Of a stretch of 9,985 nt of DNA, positions 1 to 6,325 are shown piece by piece (positions within the stretch are counted from its first letter, which is position 1; each line of letters opens with the position of its first letter). The notes under the pieces are model-generated. The model was not told the origin of the DNA. It made no database searches and saw only the letters and a program-made list of their open reading frames with translations. The stretch lies in contig CANJXV010000073.1 in assembly GCA_947478935.1 (NCBI GenBank), positions 1 through 9,985 of the forward strand, given 5' to 3'. Both the position numbers and the translations under genes were made by a program. This DNA comes from Comamonadaceae bacterium. Its GTDB lineage: Bacteria > Pseudomonadota > Gammaproteobacteria > Burkholderiales > Burkholderiaceae_C.

Positions 1-22
1 CACGTACTTCGATATCGCTCAT
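1..22 (-). CDS. acpP: Acyl carrier protein, N-terminal fragment (partial)
   Basis: Only the first seven codons are in the window. Read on the minus strand from the ATG at 22 they give MSDIEVR, which matches the usual start of proteobacterial AcpP (MSDIE-). It lies directly downstream of fabG in the same direction, the standard fabG-acpP order. A good Shine-Dalgarno-like AGAGGGA sits just before the ATG. AcpP carries growing acyl chains on a phosphopantetheine arm attached to a serine, which is not visible here. The short length limits certainty, but start, ribosome site and position all agree. Confidence 0.85.
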
Positions 23-55
23 GGGTTCCCTCTAAGGGTTGTGAAACAGTCCGCA

Positions 56-64
56 ATTTTACCA
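56..64 (-). promoter_or_regulatory. Candidate acpP promoter, extended -10
   Basis: On the minus strand the fabG-acpP gap contains TGGTAAAAT, a TGn extended -10 with five of six consensus bases in the hexamer. It ends 34 bases before the acpP start, giving a predicted short leader of roughly 28 bases. I see no good -35 at 16-18 bases, which an extended -10 can tolerate. A separate acpP promoter would make sense because AcpP is needed in much larger amounts than the enzymes upstream. This is a motif match only. Confidence 0.4.
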
Positions 65-129
65 GTGCGGGCGATGTGCTCTCGCAGTGGCCGCCTCGCG
101 GGCACAAAGGCGTGAAACCGGATACTACT

Positions 130-876
130 TTACATATACATGCCACCGTTGACATGTAGTTCCTGACCCGTCACATAGGCCGCTTGCGGCGAGGCCAAAT
201 AAATCACCGCATGCGCGATGTCCGCGGGCTGACCCAAATGCCCTAGGGGAATCTGGGTTTGCAATGCGTTTTGTTGTTCCTGGCTCAGCGCAGCCGTCAT
301 GTCGGTGGCGATAAAGCCCGGTGCGATGCAATTGACGGTGATCTGCCGCGAACCCAGTTCCCGGGCCAGGGCGCGGGTCATGCCGGCCACGCCAGCCTTG
401 GCAGCTGCGTAATTGGCCTGCCCCGGATTACCGGAGGCACCGACCACCGAGGTGATATTGATGATACGGCCGTAGCGTTGCTTCATCATGGACCGCATCA
501 CGGCCCGGCTCATGCGAAACACACCCTTGAGGTTGGCGTCAATCACCGCATCCCAGTCCTCATCTTTCATACGCATAGCGAGGTTATCGCGAGTTATGCC
601 GGCGTTATTGACCAGCACGTGCACGCCGCCCAGCTCTTTGATGACTTCATCGACCAGCTTATCGCAGGCGGCGCCATCGGTCACGTTGAGCACCCGCCCG
701 ACGCAACCGTCATAGGCCTCCAATAGACGGCTGATGCCTTGGGCACCCGCTTCGCTGGTGGCGGTACCGACCACGCGCAGGCCTTTGCGGGCCAATTCGA
801 GAGCGATTGCCGCGCCAATGCCCCGTGAGGCACCTGTCACCAGGGCCACTTGCCCTGCAAACTCCATAGAACTCAT
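130..876 (-). CDS. fabG: 3-oxoacyl-ACP reductase FabG
   Basis: FabG performs the NADPH-dependent reduction of 3-oxoacyl-ACP to (R)-3-hydroxyacyl-ACP, the first reduction in each fatty-acid elongation round, in the cytoplasm. The 248-residue protein is a classical short-chain dehydrogenase. The cofactor loop TGASRGIG is at residues 14-21 and NNAG at about 90-93. The active-site set is N115, S143, Y156 and K160 (YAAAK), and the C-terminal PGFIATDM and VTGQELHVNGGM are typical of FabG. The start ATG at 876 overlaps the fabD stop as ATGA, indicating translational coupling. A second ATG lies nine bases further in (MEFAG...) and could be used instead. Between fabD and acpP the identity is secure. 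Confidence 0.97.
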   Translation of the reverse strand: MSSMEFAGQVALVTGASRGIGAAIALELARKGLRVVGTATSEAGAQGISRLLEAYDGCVGRVLNVTDGAACDKLVDEVIKELGGVHVLVNNAGITRDNLAMRMKDEDWDAVIDANLKGVFRMSRAVMRSMMKQRYGRIINITSVVGASGNPGQANYAAAKAGVAGMTRALARELGSRQITVNCIAPGFIATDMTAALSQEQQNALQTQIPLGHLGQPADIAHAVIYLASPQAAYVTGQELHVNGGMYM

Positions 877-1823
877 TGCAAACCCGCCTGTGTTTCGGCC
901 AAAGTGGCCCGATCAAATACCGAAAAGGCGCTCAAGGATGCATCGATGCGCTTGACCATGCCACTTAAGACCTTGCCAGGGCCACATTCCACAATCTGTT
1001 CAAGACCTCGCGCTTTAAGGGCTTGCACGGTTTGCACCCAGCGCACCGGCCCGAAGGCCTGGCGGTACAAAGCATCGCGAATACGCTCTGGCTCAGTTTC
1101 CACCGCGACATCGATATTGTTGACTATTGGAATCTGGGGGCTGGTAATCGCAATTTGGCCCAACCGTTCGCGCAGTACCAGCGCCGCCGGCTGCATCAAG
1201 GCGCAATGGAAGGGCGCGGACACCGGCAGCACCAAGGCGCGCTTAGCGCCCTGCGCTTTGAGTACTTCGCAGGCGCGCTCGACGGCCGCTTTGCTACCGG
1301 AAATCACCGTTTGGGCGCTGTCGTTGAAATTAGCCGCCTCCACCACTTCGCCGCTTTCAGGAGAAAACTCTGCCGCTACTTCAGCGCATAAAGTCGCCAC
1401 ACGCGCAGGGTCCATGCCCAAAATAGCAGCCATCGCGCCCTTGCCCACGGGCACAGTTTCCTGCATGGCCTGGCCACGCAGCCTTACCAGCGGCACCGCA
1501 TCGGCCAGCGTCATAGCGCCCGCGGCCACCAGGGCGGCGTACTCTCCCAGGGAATGGCCGGCCACCGCCTGCGGCGCAATGCCCACTTCGGCCATCCACA
1601 CCCGGTAGGCGGCGACACCCGCAACCAACATTACCGGCTGGGTATTGGTCGTCAAGGCCAGCGCTTCTTTGCTGCCATAGCGGATTAAGGCACCGATGTC
1701 TTCGTGCAAAGCCTGCGAGGCCTCGTCCAGCACGACGCGTACCGCTGTATGCGCACCCCAGGCGTCCAGCATGCCCACGGACTGGGAACCCTGACCAGGA
1801 AAAACAAAAGCAAATGGTTTCAT
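873..1823 (-). CDS. fabD: Malonyl-CoA:ACP transacylase FabD
   Basis: FabD transfers malonyl from CoA to the acyl carrier protein, supplying the extender unit for fatty-acid synthesis. The 316-residue protein starts MKPFAFVFPGQGSQ, the family's typical opening. It has the nucleophilic serine in GHSLGEY (S91), R116 in VRLRGQAM, the catalytic histidine in SAPFHC (H206), and Q255 in the QAFGPVRW segment matching the conserved glutamine before the PV-W motif. GPGKVLSG near residues 281-288 is also conserved. Length is normal (E. coli 309). The gene lies 63 bases downstream of fabH and overlaps fabG by 4 bp. The upstream ribosome site is weak (AGGCGA, about eight bases away). Confidence 0.97.
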   Translation of the reverse strand: MKPFAFVFPGQGSQSVGMLDAWGAHTAVRVVLDEASQALHEDIGALIRYGSKEALALTTNTQPVMLVAGVAAYRVWMAEVGIAPQAVAGHSLGEYAALVAAGAMTLADAVPLVRLRGQAMQETVPVGKGAMAAILGMDPARVATLCAEVAAEFSPESGEVVEAANFNDSAQTVISGSKAAVERACEVLKAQGAKRALVLPVSAPFHCALMQPAALVLRERLGQIAITSPQIPIVNNIDVAVETEPERIRDALYRQAFGPVRWVQTVQALKARGLEQIVECGPGKVLSGMVKRIDASLSAFSVFDRATLAETQAGLQ

Positions 1824-1867
1824 CGGTTCAATCGCCTACATCATGAAAACAAAATTACAAGAAATAA

Positions 1868-1881
1868 GAGCGAAAACGCTC
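1868..1881 (-). terminator. Weak hairpin between fabH and fabD, possible attenuator
   Basis: On the minus strand GAGCG-TTTT-CGCTC forms a 5-bp stem, one more with a wobble pair, and is followed by the T-rich run TTATTTCTTG. It begins just after the fabH stop. The stem is short, so at best it would end a fraction of transcripts or mark an mRNA end. Such a short stem can occur by chance. Confidence 0.3.
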
Positions 1882-1886
1882 CAAGA

Positions 1887-2864
1887 TTAGAGCGTGAGCA
1901 ATACCGCGCCCCAGGTAAAGCCGCCGCCCACCCCTTCGAGCAATACGGTTTGACCCCTCTGGATAAGCCCGCCGCGTACGCCAACATCGAGCGCCAGCGC
2001 AATCGAGGCAGCCGAGGTATTGCCATGCTGGTCCACCGTCAACATGACCTTATCCATCGGCAGCTTGAGTTTTTTAGCGGTACTTTGAATGATGCGGATA
2101 TTGGCCTGGTGCGGCACCAGCCAGTCGATTTCCGCCTCGGTTTTCCCAGCCTTGGACAAGACCGCGCGGGCTGCATCTTCCAGCACACCTACCGCCAGTT
2201 TGAATACCGCCTGGCCCGCCATTTTGAGCAATGGAACCCCGCTAACCGCGCCACCCTGCACGTGGCCTGGAACGCACAAAATATCGACATGGCGCCCGTC
2301 GGCGTGCAGATCGGTGGACAAAATGCCCGGGGTGTCGGATGCTTCTAGCACCACCGCTCCGGCACCGTCGCCAAAGAGTACACAAGTGCCCCGGTCCTTG
2401 AAGTCCAGGATGCGGGAGAAAATTTCTGCGCCGACCACTAGCGCACAGCGGGCACTGCCGGTCTTGATAAGCGAATCGGCCACGGTCAGCGCATAGACAA
2501 ATCCGCTGCACACCGCCTGCACATCAAAGGCCGCGCCGCCGACAGCCCCCAGCTTGCCTTGCAAAATACAAGCGGTAGAAGGAAATACCATATCCGGCGT
2601 GGAAGTGGCGACGATGATTAGATCGACCTCACTGGCTGAGCGCCCAGCCGCTTGCAAAGCCGCCTGACATGCATGCAAGGCCAAATCGCTGCAAAAAACA
2701 CCCTCGTCCGCAAAATGGCGCGCCCTGATACCACTGCGTTCGACGATCCAGTCGTCCGATGTCTCAATGCCGTCCTGCGCCAAGCGCGCCACCATATCGG
2801 CATTGCTCAGGCGCTTGGGCGGGAGATAACTGCCGGTGCCCGTAATACGTGAATAGCTACTCAT
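1887..2864 (-). CDS. fabH: Beta-ketoacyl-ACP synthase III FabH
   Basis: FabH condenses acetyl-CoA with malonyl-ACP, the first condensation of type II fatty-acid synthesis. The 325-residue protein has the thiolase-fold Cys-His-Asn triad: C119 in VQAVCSGF, H252 in VPHQANIRII and N282 in QHGNTSAASI. The C-terminal GVGGGFTWGAVLL is also a family signature. The triad and SDDWIVERSGIR near residues 36-47 place it among true FabH enzymes. Length fits (E. coli 317). It starts 20 bases after the plsX stop in the same direction. No strong Shine-Dalgarno is visible before the ATG, so translation may depend partly on ribosomes arriving from plsX. Confidence 0.97.
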   Translation of the reverse strand: MSSYSRITGTGSYLPPKRLSNADMVARLAQDGIETSDDWIVERSGIRARHFADEGVFCSDLALHACQAALQAAGRSASEVDLIIVATSTPDMVFPSTACILQGKLGAVGGAAFDVQAVCSGFVYALTVADSLIKTGSARCALVVGAEIFSRILDFKDRGTCVLFGDGAGAVVLEASDTPGILSTDLHADGRHVDILCVPGHVQGGAVSGVPLLKMAGQAVFKLAVGVLEDAARAVLSKAGKTEAEIDWLVPHQANIRIIQSTAKKLKLPMDKVMLTVDQHGNTSAASIALALDVGVRGGLIQRGQTVLLEGVGGGFTWGAVLLTL

Positions 2865-2884
2865 GAAAAATCCGGATCGGGAAC

Positions 2885-3919
2885 TTAGCCCTGCGTGGGG
2901 GCGGGCGCTTGCGCAGTAAGCAAAGGCGCCGCATGCGCAATGCGCGTTCGCACGCGATCTAGTAAGTTGTTCTGAACAGCATCATACGCCCGACCCAAAG
3001 CGCTAGAAAACGCCAGCTCATCGGCTGAGCCGTGGCTTTTAAATACCAGGCCGCGCAGACCCAGTAAGGCTACGCCGTTGTAACGCCGGTGGTCAATGCG
3101 CCGCTTGAGCGCGGACAAGACCGGAGCCGAGACCAGCGCCGCTAGCTTAGTCAACAGATTGCGCCCATATTCCTCTTTCAGGAAACCGACGATCATGCCG
3201 GCCAGGCCCTCGCTGGTTTTGAGGGCCACGTTGCCGACAAAACCGTCGCACACTACTAAGTTGACGGTACCTTTGAAAATGTCATTGCCTTCGACATTGC
3301 CGAAAAAATTTAAATCTCCGCTGGCCGCTGCCGCACGCAGCAATTCGCCGGATTCTTTGATCGTGTCATTGCCCTTGATCACTTCCGAACCAATATTGAG
3401 CAAACCGACCGACGGGGCACTGACACTATCGGTCACCGAAACCAACGCCGAGCCCATGACCGCGAACTGCAGTAAGTGCAACGGCGTGCAGTCCACGTTG
3501 GCACCCAAGTCCAGCACCGTAGTCGCATGGCCCTTGGCATTAGGGATTTGCCCTGCCAGCGCAGGCCGCTCTATGCCTTCTAGCGTCTTCAGCACATAGC
3601 GTGCAATCGCCATCAGCGCGCCGGTGTTGCCAGCCGAGACTGCCGCTTGCGCCAATCCGTCACGCACTTGCTCGATACAGACGCGCATGGACGAGTCTTT
3701 TTTCTTGCGCAGGGCAATTTCCAGCCCGTCATCCATCTCCACCACTTCGCTGGCGAACACCTTGGTGACACGGGGATGGGAAAAATCGGCCAAAACCTGC
3801 GGCAAACCCACCAGTATCAAGTAGGCGTCAGCGCGGGAAGCGAGGAATTTTCGGCAAGCCGGGAGCGTGACCGGGGGTCCAAAATCACCGCCCATGCAGT
3901 CCACTGCGATGGTAATCAT
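2885..3919 (-). CDS. plsX: Phosphate acyltransferase PlsX
   Basis: PlsX converts acyl-ACP and phosphate to acyl-phosphate, the donor used by PlsY to start phospholipid synthesis. It is a peripheral membrane enzyme linking the fab genes beside it to membrane lipids. The 344-residue protein carries the family motifs in order: AVDCMGGDFGP (5-15), SAGNTGA (95-101), DLGAN (137-141), NIGSE (175-179), FFGNVEG (205-211) and VCDGFVGN (223-230). The last residues (about 325 onward) are Pro/Ala-rich and probably not conserved. The start ATG at 3919 gives the canonical N-terminus but lacks a clear Shine-Dalgarno. A strong terminator lies 51 bases upstream, which makes its source of transcription an open question. 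Confidence 0.97.
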   Translation of the reverse strand: MITIAVDCMGGDFGPPVTLPACRKFLASRADAYLILVGLPQVLADFSHPRVTKVFASEVVEMDDGLEIALRKKKDSSMRVCIEQVRDGLAQAAVSAGNTGALMAIARYVLKTLEGIERPALAGQIPNAKGHATTVLDLGANVDCTPLHLLQFAVMGSALVSVTDSVSAPSVGLLNIGSEVIKGNDTIKESGELLRAAAASGDLNFFGNVEGNDIFKGTVNLVVCDGFVGNVALKTSEGLAGMIVGFLKEEYGRNLLTKLAALVSAPVLSALKRRIDHRRYNGVALLGLRGLVFKSHGSADELAFSSALGRAYDAVQNNLLDRVRTRIAHAAPLLTAQAPAPTQG

Positions 3920-3970
3920 GCCGAGTACGGGAGAATTAGAGGTTTCACGGATTTGAAGCGCGTGGGCATG

Positions 3971-4009
3971 AAAAAAGCCCGAGGCTACAGGCGATGCAGC
4001 TTCGGGCTT
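3971..4009 (-). terminator. Intrinsic terminator after rpmF
   Basis: On the minus strand AAGCCCGA pairs perfectly over 8 bp with TCGGGCTT. The stem extends by two G-C pairs past an A/C mismatch and is followed directly by a run of T (six T in a row, two of them in the stem). It starts 17 bases after the rpmF stop and ends 51 bases before plsX. Stem, GC content and T-run fit a Rho-independent terminator on this strand. On the plus strand there is no matching T-run. Confidence 0.8.
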
Positions 4010-4026
4010 GGTGCCGACCGCAGGGG

Positions 4027-4209
4027 TCAGGCTTCTGATTTAGTCTTGAGGACTTTGCGACCACGGTAAAAACCGGTAGGGCTGATGTGATGACGCAAAT
4101 GGATTTCACCGGTGGTCGGCTCCACGGCAATACCGGGTACGACCAGCGCGTTATGCGAACGATGCATGCCGCGCTTGGAGGGGGATTTTTTGTTTTGCTG
4201 AACTGCCAT
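4027..4209 (-). CDS. rpmF: 50S ribosomal protein L32
   Basis: This encodes the small basic protein L32 of the large ribosomal subunit. The 60-residue product begins MAVQQNKKSPSKRGMHRSHN and contains the conserved PTTGEIHLRHHISP and YRGRKV segments. It is the cysteine-free form, lacking the two CxxC zinc pairs seen in some L32 proteins. The reading frame stays open upstream to 4272. The ATG at 4209 is chosen because it gives the canonical N-terminus and has a strong AGGAG ribosome site six bases before it (4216-4220). The yceD-rpmF-plsX order is a classic proteobacterial arrangement. A perfect TATAAT and a palindromic leader upstream suggest its own expression control. Confidence 0.98.
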   Translation of the reverse strand: MAVQQNKKSPSKRGMHRSHNALVVPGIAVEPTTGEIHLRHHISPTGFYRGRKVLKTKSEA

Positions 4210-4265
4210 GGTTGGCTCCTGGTCAAAGTGGCTGCAGGCGAGGCAGCGCGGTCGGTTAATCGGAT

Positions 4266-4289
4266 GGTGCAATTCACGTGGTTTGCACC
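4266..4289 (-). promoter_or_regulatory. Palindrome in the rpmF leader (stem-loop or operator)
   Basis: GGTGCAA and TTGCACC form a perfect 7-bp inverted repeat with a 10-base loop that itself contains CACGTG. It begins about 10 bases downstream of the TATAAT at 4300-4305, so it would occupy roughly the first 30 bases of the rpmF transcript. It could be an RNA stem-loop in the leader or a DNA operator just after the start site. The sequence alone does not decide between these. Confidence 0.45.
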
Positions 4290-4299
4290 CAAGCCCTCC

Positions 4300-4305
4300 A
4301 TTATA
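4300..4305 (-). promoter_or_regulatory. Candidate rpmF promoter, -10 TATAAT
   Basis: A perfect TATAAT on the minus strand lies in the 122-base yceD-rpmF gap and would give a leader of about 80-85 bases before rpmF. The -35 region is poor: TTGCAA is present but only 14 bases upstream, and no hexamer at 16-18 bases matches well. The call rests on the perfect -10, its intergenic position and the ribosomal-protein gene downstream. Confidence 0.5.
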
Positions 4306-4331
4306 GCGTCGGGCCGCATTTGCAATAGCGC

Positions 4332-4874
4332 TCAGCTTTTGGGCATCTTGAGCTGCGCCAGCTTGGCAAAGGGGTTCGGTCGCTCGCTGGGAGCGCCAAA
4401 ATCAGCGTCCGCAGCAGATAACTTCAAGTCGCCGGGGCATTTGTCATGCTTGGGCGAGACCGGTAAGGCCATCAGCAGCTCGTCTTCGACCAATTCCAGC
4501 AAGTCAAACTGAGGGGAACTGACCAGTAAGTCTTCCTCCGAGGCCTCGTCCTGGTCCAAGGCGGCTTCCTCAGATTCCACAAAGCGAAATTCTCGATCGA
4601 ACTGCACCAGGGTGCTTACCGGCTCCAAGCAGCGCTGGCACACCAAGTCAATCTCCACCTGCCCGTTTAACTGCAACCACGGCACAGGCGCACCCGCCGC
4701 GTCGCTACGCATGCTGCCTAGCGCTTGGAAATGCACCATGCGGTCGGCCTTCGCCTGCACTGCTTCCTCTGCCAGGCGGACCAATTGGGCCAAAGGCGCC
4801 CTGCCTTTGAGGGGCGCCGCTTCCAGCGCGAAGGCCGCAATCGATAGCTTGCGATAGGAGGTGGAAGTGACCAT
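4332..4874 (-). CDS. yceD: YceD / DUF177 family protein
   Basis: This 180-residue protein belongs to the DUF177 (YceD) family found next to rpmF in many bacteria. Members have been linked to 23S rRNA processing or ribosome assembly. Visible features are the CQRC pair (C79, C82) in the QVEIDLVCQRCLEPV segment, an acidic stretch (about 100-116), the conserved LVEDELLMALPVSPKH (128-143) and CPGD (C146). The three cysteines may bind a metal, which is inference. The C-terminus NPFAKLAQLK is a typical ending. The ATG at 4874 lies 25 bases from the divergent maf start, so both promoters must share or overlap this very short space or sit inside the opposite gene. Role in the cell remains uncertain. 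Confidence 0.9.
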   Translation of the reverse strand: MVTSTSYRKLSIAAFALEAAPLKGRAPLAQLVRLAEEAVQAKADRMVHFQALGSMRSDAAGAPVPWLQLNGQVEIDLVCQRCLEPVSTLVQFDREFRFVESEEAALDQDEASEEDLLVSSPQFDLLELVEDELLMALPVSPKHDKCPGDLKLSAADADFGAPSERPNPFAKLAQLKMPKS

Positions 4875-4899
4875 GCGTGCAGTGTAAGAGAATCAGACC

Positions 4900-5502
4900 A
4901 TGCAAAGCCTAGCCACCCGAGCCCTGATTCTGGCCTCAACCTCTCGCTACCGCCGCACACTGCTGGAGCGCCTGCAATTGCCTTTTTCAGTGCAGGCGCC
5001 AGGCGTTGACGAAACGTCCCTGGCCGGCGAGCCGCCGTCGGCATTGGCCCGCCGACTGGCCCTGGCCAAGGCCACTGCGGTGGCCGATGGCACGCCCCAT
5101 TCAGTGGTTATCGGCTGCGACCAGGTGGCCGACTTAAACGGACAGGCATTGGGCAAGCCGGGCAATTACGAAAATGCGTTGCGCCAGTTGCGCGCCATGC
5201 GAGGACAGACGGTGGTATTCCAAACCGCTATGGCGGTGGTGTGCAGGGAAAGCGGCTTTTGCGAAGAAGTGCTGGTGCCTGTGCGAGTCGCTTACCGCGA
5301 TGCATCGGACGCGGAAATTGATTTTTACCTGCGCGCGGAAGAGCCTTACGACTGCGCGGGCAGCGTCAAAAGCGAGGGCATGGGTATTGCGCTGATGCAC
5401 AGCATCGACAACGACGACCCCACTGCGCTCATCGGCCTACCGCTGATACGCCTAAGCGCCCTGCTGCGCCAGGCGGGCATACCCGTATTGGGGTCTTCGT
5501 GA
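4900..5502 (+). CDS. maf: Maf-like nucleotide pyrophosphatase, YceF type
   Basis: Maf proteins hydrolyse non-canonical or modified nucleoside triphosphates to monophosphates. The YceF subgroup is known to act on 7-methyl-GTP. The 200-residue product has the N-terminal ILASTSRYRRTLL (10-22), the catalytic aspartate in IGCDQV (D74), GKP (85-87) and YDCAGSVKSEGMGI (150-163). CAGSxKSEG and GCDQV, rather than the GADT-type motif of the dTTP/UTP subgroup, point to YceF. Its divergent position beside yceD-rpmF matches E. coli yceF. The ribosome site before the ATG is weak (AAGAG, 9 bases away). The next gene overlaps its stop by 4 bp, so the two are probably translated together. Confidence 0.93.
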   Translation: MQSLATRALILASTSRYRRTLLERLQLPFSVQAPGVDETSLAGEPPSALARRLALAKATAVADGTPHSVVIGCDQVADLNGQALGKPGNYENALRQLRAMRGQTVVFQTAMAVVCRESGFCEEVLVPVRVAYRDASDAEIDFYLRAEEPYDCAGSVKSEGMGIALMHSIDNDDPTALIGLPLIRLSALLRQAGIPVLGSS

Positions 5503-6281
5503 ACCCAGTTGCCGGCGTCCCAAGCGAAAAGCGCCTAGGCACGCTGTATTTGGTTCCCACGCCTTTGGATTTTGGCTGCGACAGCGTGGCGCCGTTGGGC
5601 GAGGTGCTGCCGCACTCCACCATCGTGCGCGCTGCCGCGCTCCACCACTGGGTGTGCGAAAACGCCAAATCCGCGCGCGCCTTTCTCAAACGCGTGGGCG
5701 AAGTCACCCCGCTGCGCACCAGCATCCAAGAGCAGCACTTAAAGGAACTGCCGCGCGAGGTCCATAAAAAAGGCGATGCCGGCTTTGATGCACGCAATTT
5801 GCTGGCGCCAGCCTTGCAAGGGCAGGATATGGGTTTGCTCAGCGAAGCGGGCATGCCGGCGATTGCCGACCCGGGTGCCTCGGTGGTGCGCGCCGCCCAC
5901 ACGCTGGGTATCGAAGTGCGGCCCTTGATCGGCCCGATATCCTTGATGCTAGCGCTGGCGGCTAGTGGCCTGAACGGCCAGAACTTCGCATTTGTAGGCT
6001 ATGTGCCCAGCGAACCGGCCTTACGCGCCCAGCGAATCAAGGTGCTGGAAACCCTGGCCTTAAAGACCGGTCAAACCCAAATGTTTATTGAAACCCCGTA
6101 CCGCAATGAAGCTTTGTTGCGCACACTGCTGGAGGTACTGCATGCGGGGACGCGTATGGCGGTGTCTATGGGTTTGACTTTGGAAACATGCCGGCACCAT
6201 AGCGGCACTCCCAATGACTGGAAGCGCGAGCGCTGGGCGCTTAACAACCAAACTCCGGCGGTATTTGCCATCGGACCCTAA
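5499..6281 (+). CDS. RsmI-like SAM-dependent methyltransferase (tetrapyrrole methylase fold)
   Basis: This 260-residue protein is a divergent relative of RsmI, the 16S rRNA C1402 2'-O-methyltransferase. Seen directly: LYLVPTPLDFG (16-26) in place of RsmI's TPIGNLGD; LLSEAGMPAIADPGASVV (113-130) matching the SDAGTPLISDPG motif; PLIGPISLMLALAASGL (142-158) matching the GPSA region; FVGYVP (165-170); and FIETPYRN (196-203) matching RsmI's E-P-R motif. SAM binding is therefore likely, but the changed N-terminal loop and short C-terminus suggest a different substrate. It begins with GTG in a 4-bp overlap (GTGA) with the maf stop, preceded by GGGG as a ribosome site. I cannot name its target; it is unlikely to be RsmI itself. 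Confidence 0.85.
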   Translation: MNPVAGVPSEKRLGTLYLVPTPLDFGCDSVAPLGEVLPHSTIVRAAALHHWVCENAKSARAFLKRVGEVTPLRTSIQEQHLKELPREVHKKGDAGFDARNLLAPALQGQDMGLLSEAGMPAIADPGASVVRAAHTLGIEVRPLIGPISLMLALAASGLNGQNFAFVGYVPSEPALRAQRIKVLETLALKTGQTQMFIETPYRNEALLRTLLEVLHAGTRMAVSMGLTLETCRHHSGTPNDWKRERWALNNQTPAVFAIGP

Positions 6282-6285
6282 GGCC

Positions 6286-6306
6286 AAGGCAGCACCGCTA
6301 TGCCTT
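6286..6306. other. Hairpin in the convergent gap between the RsmI-like gene and sppA
   Basis: AAGGCA and TGCCTT form a perfect 6-bp inverted repeat around a 9-base loop within the 44-base space where the two operons meet. Neither side has a T-run, so it is not a convincing intrinsic terminator. It may help protect or mark the 3' ends of the two converging messages. This is inferred from position only. Confidence 0.35.
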
Positions 6307-6325
6307 GAGACCTAAGGATTAAAAC

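Noticed and set aside
850..1608. Long plus-strand open frame of about 250 codons opposite fabD
   Set aside because: It is antisense to fabD with its motifs intact, has no family resemblance or ribosome site, and is Ser/Ala/Arg-rich as expected for the shadow of a GC-rich gene.
1704..2348. Plus-strand open frame of about 214 codons across the fabD-fabH junction
   Set aside because: It is antisense to two conserved genes, shows no recognisable domain and has a low-quality composition rich in His, Arg and Gln.
4099..4272. Longer rpmF starting at the ATG at 4272
   Set aside because: The extra 21 residues are not part of L32. The ATG at 4209 has a strong AGGAG site and gives the exact 60-residue family form.
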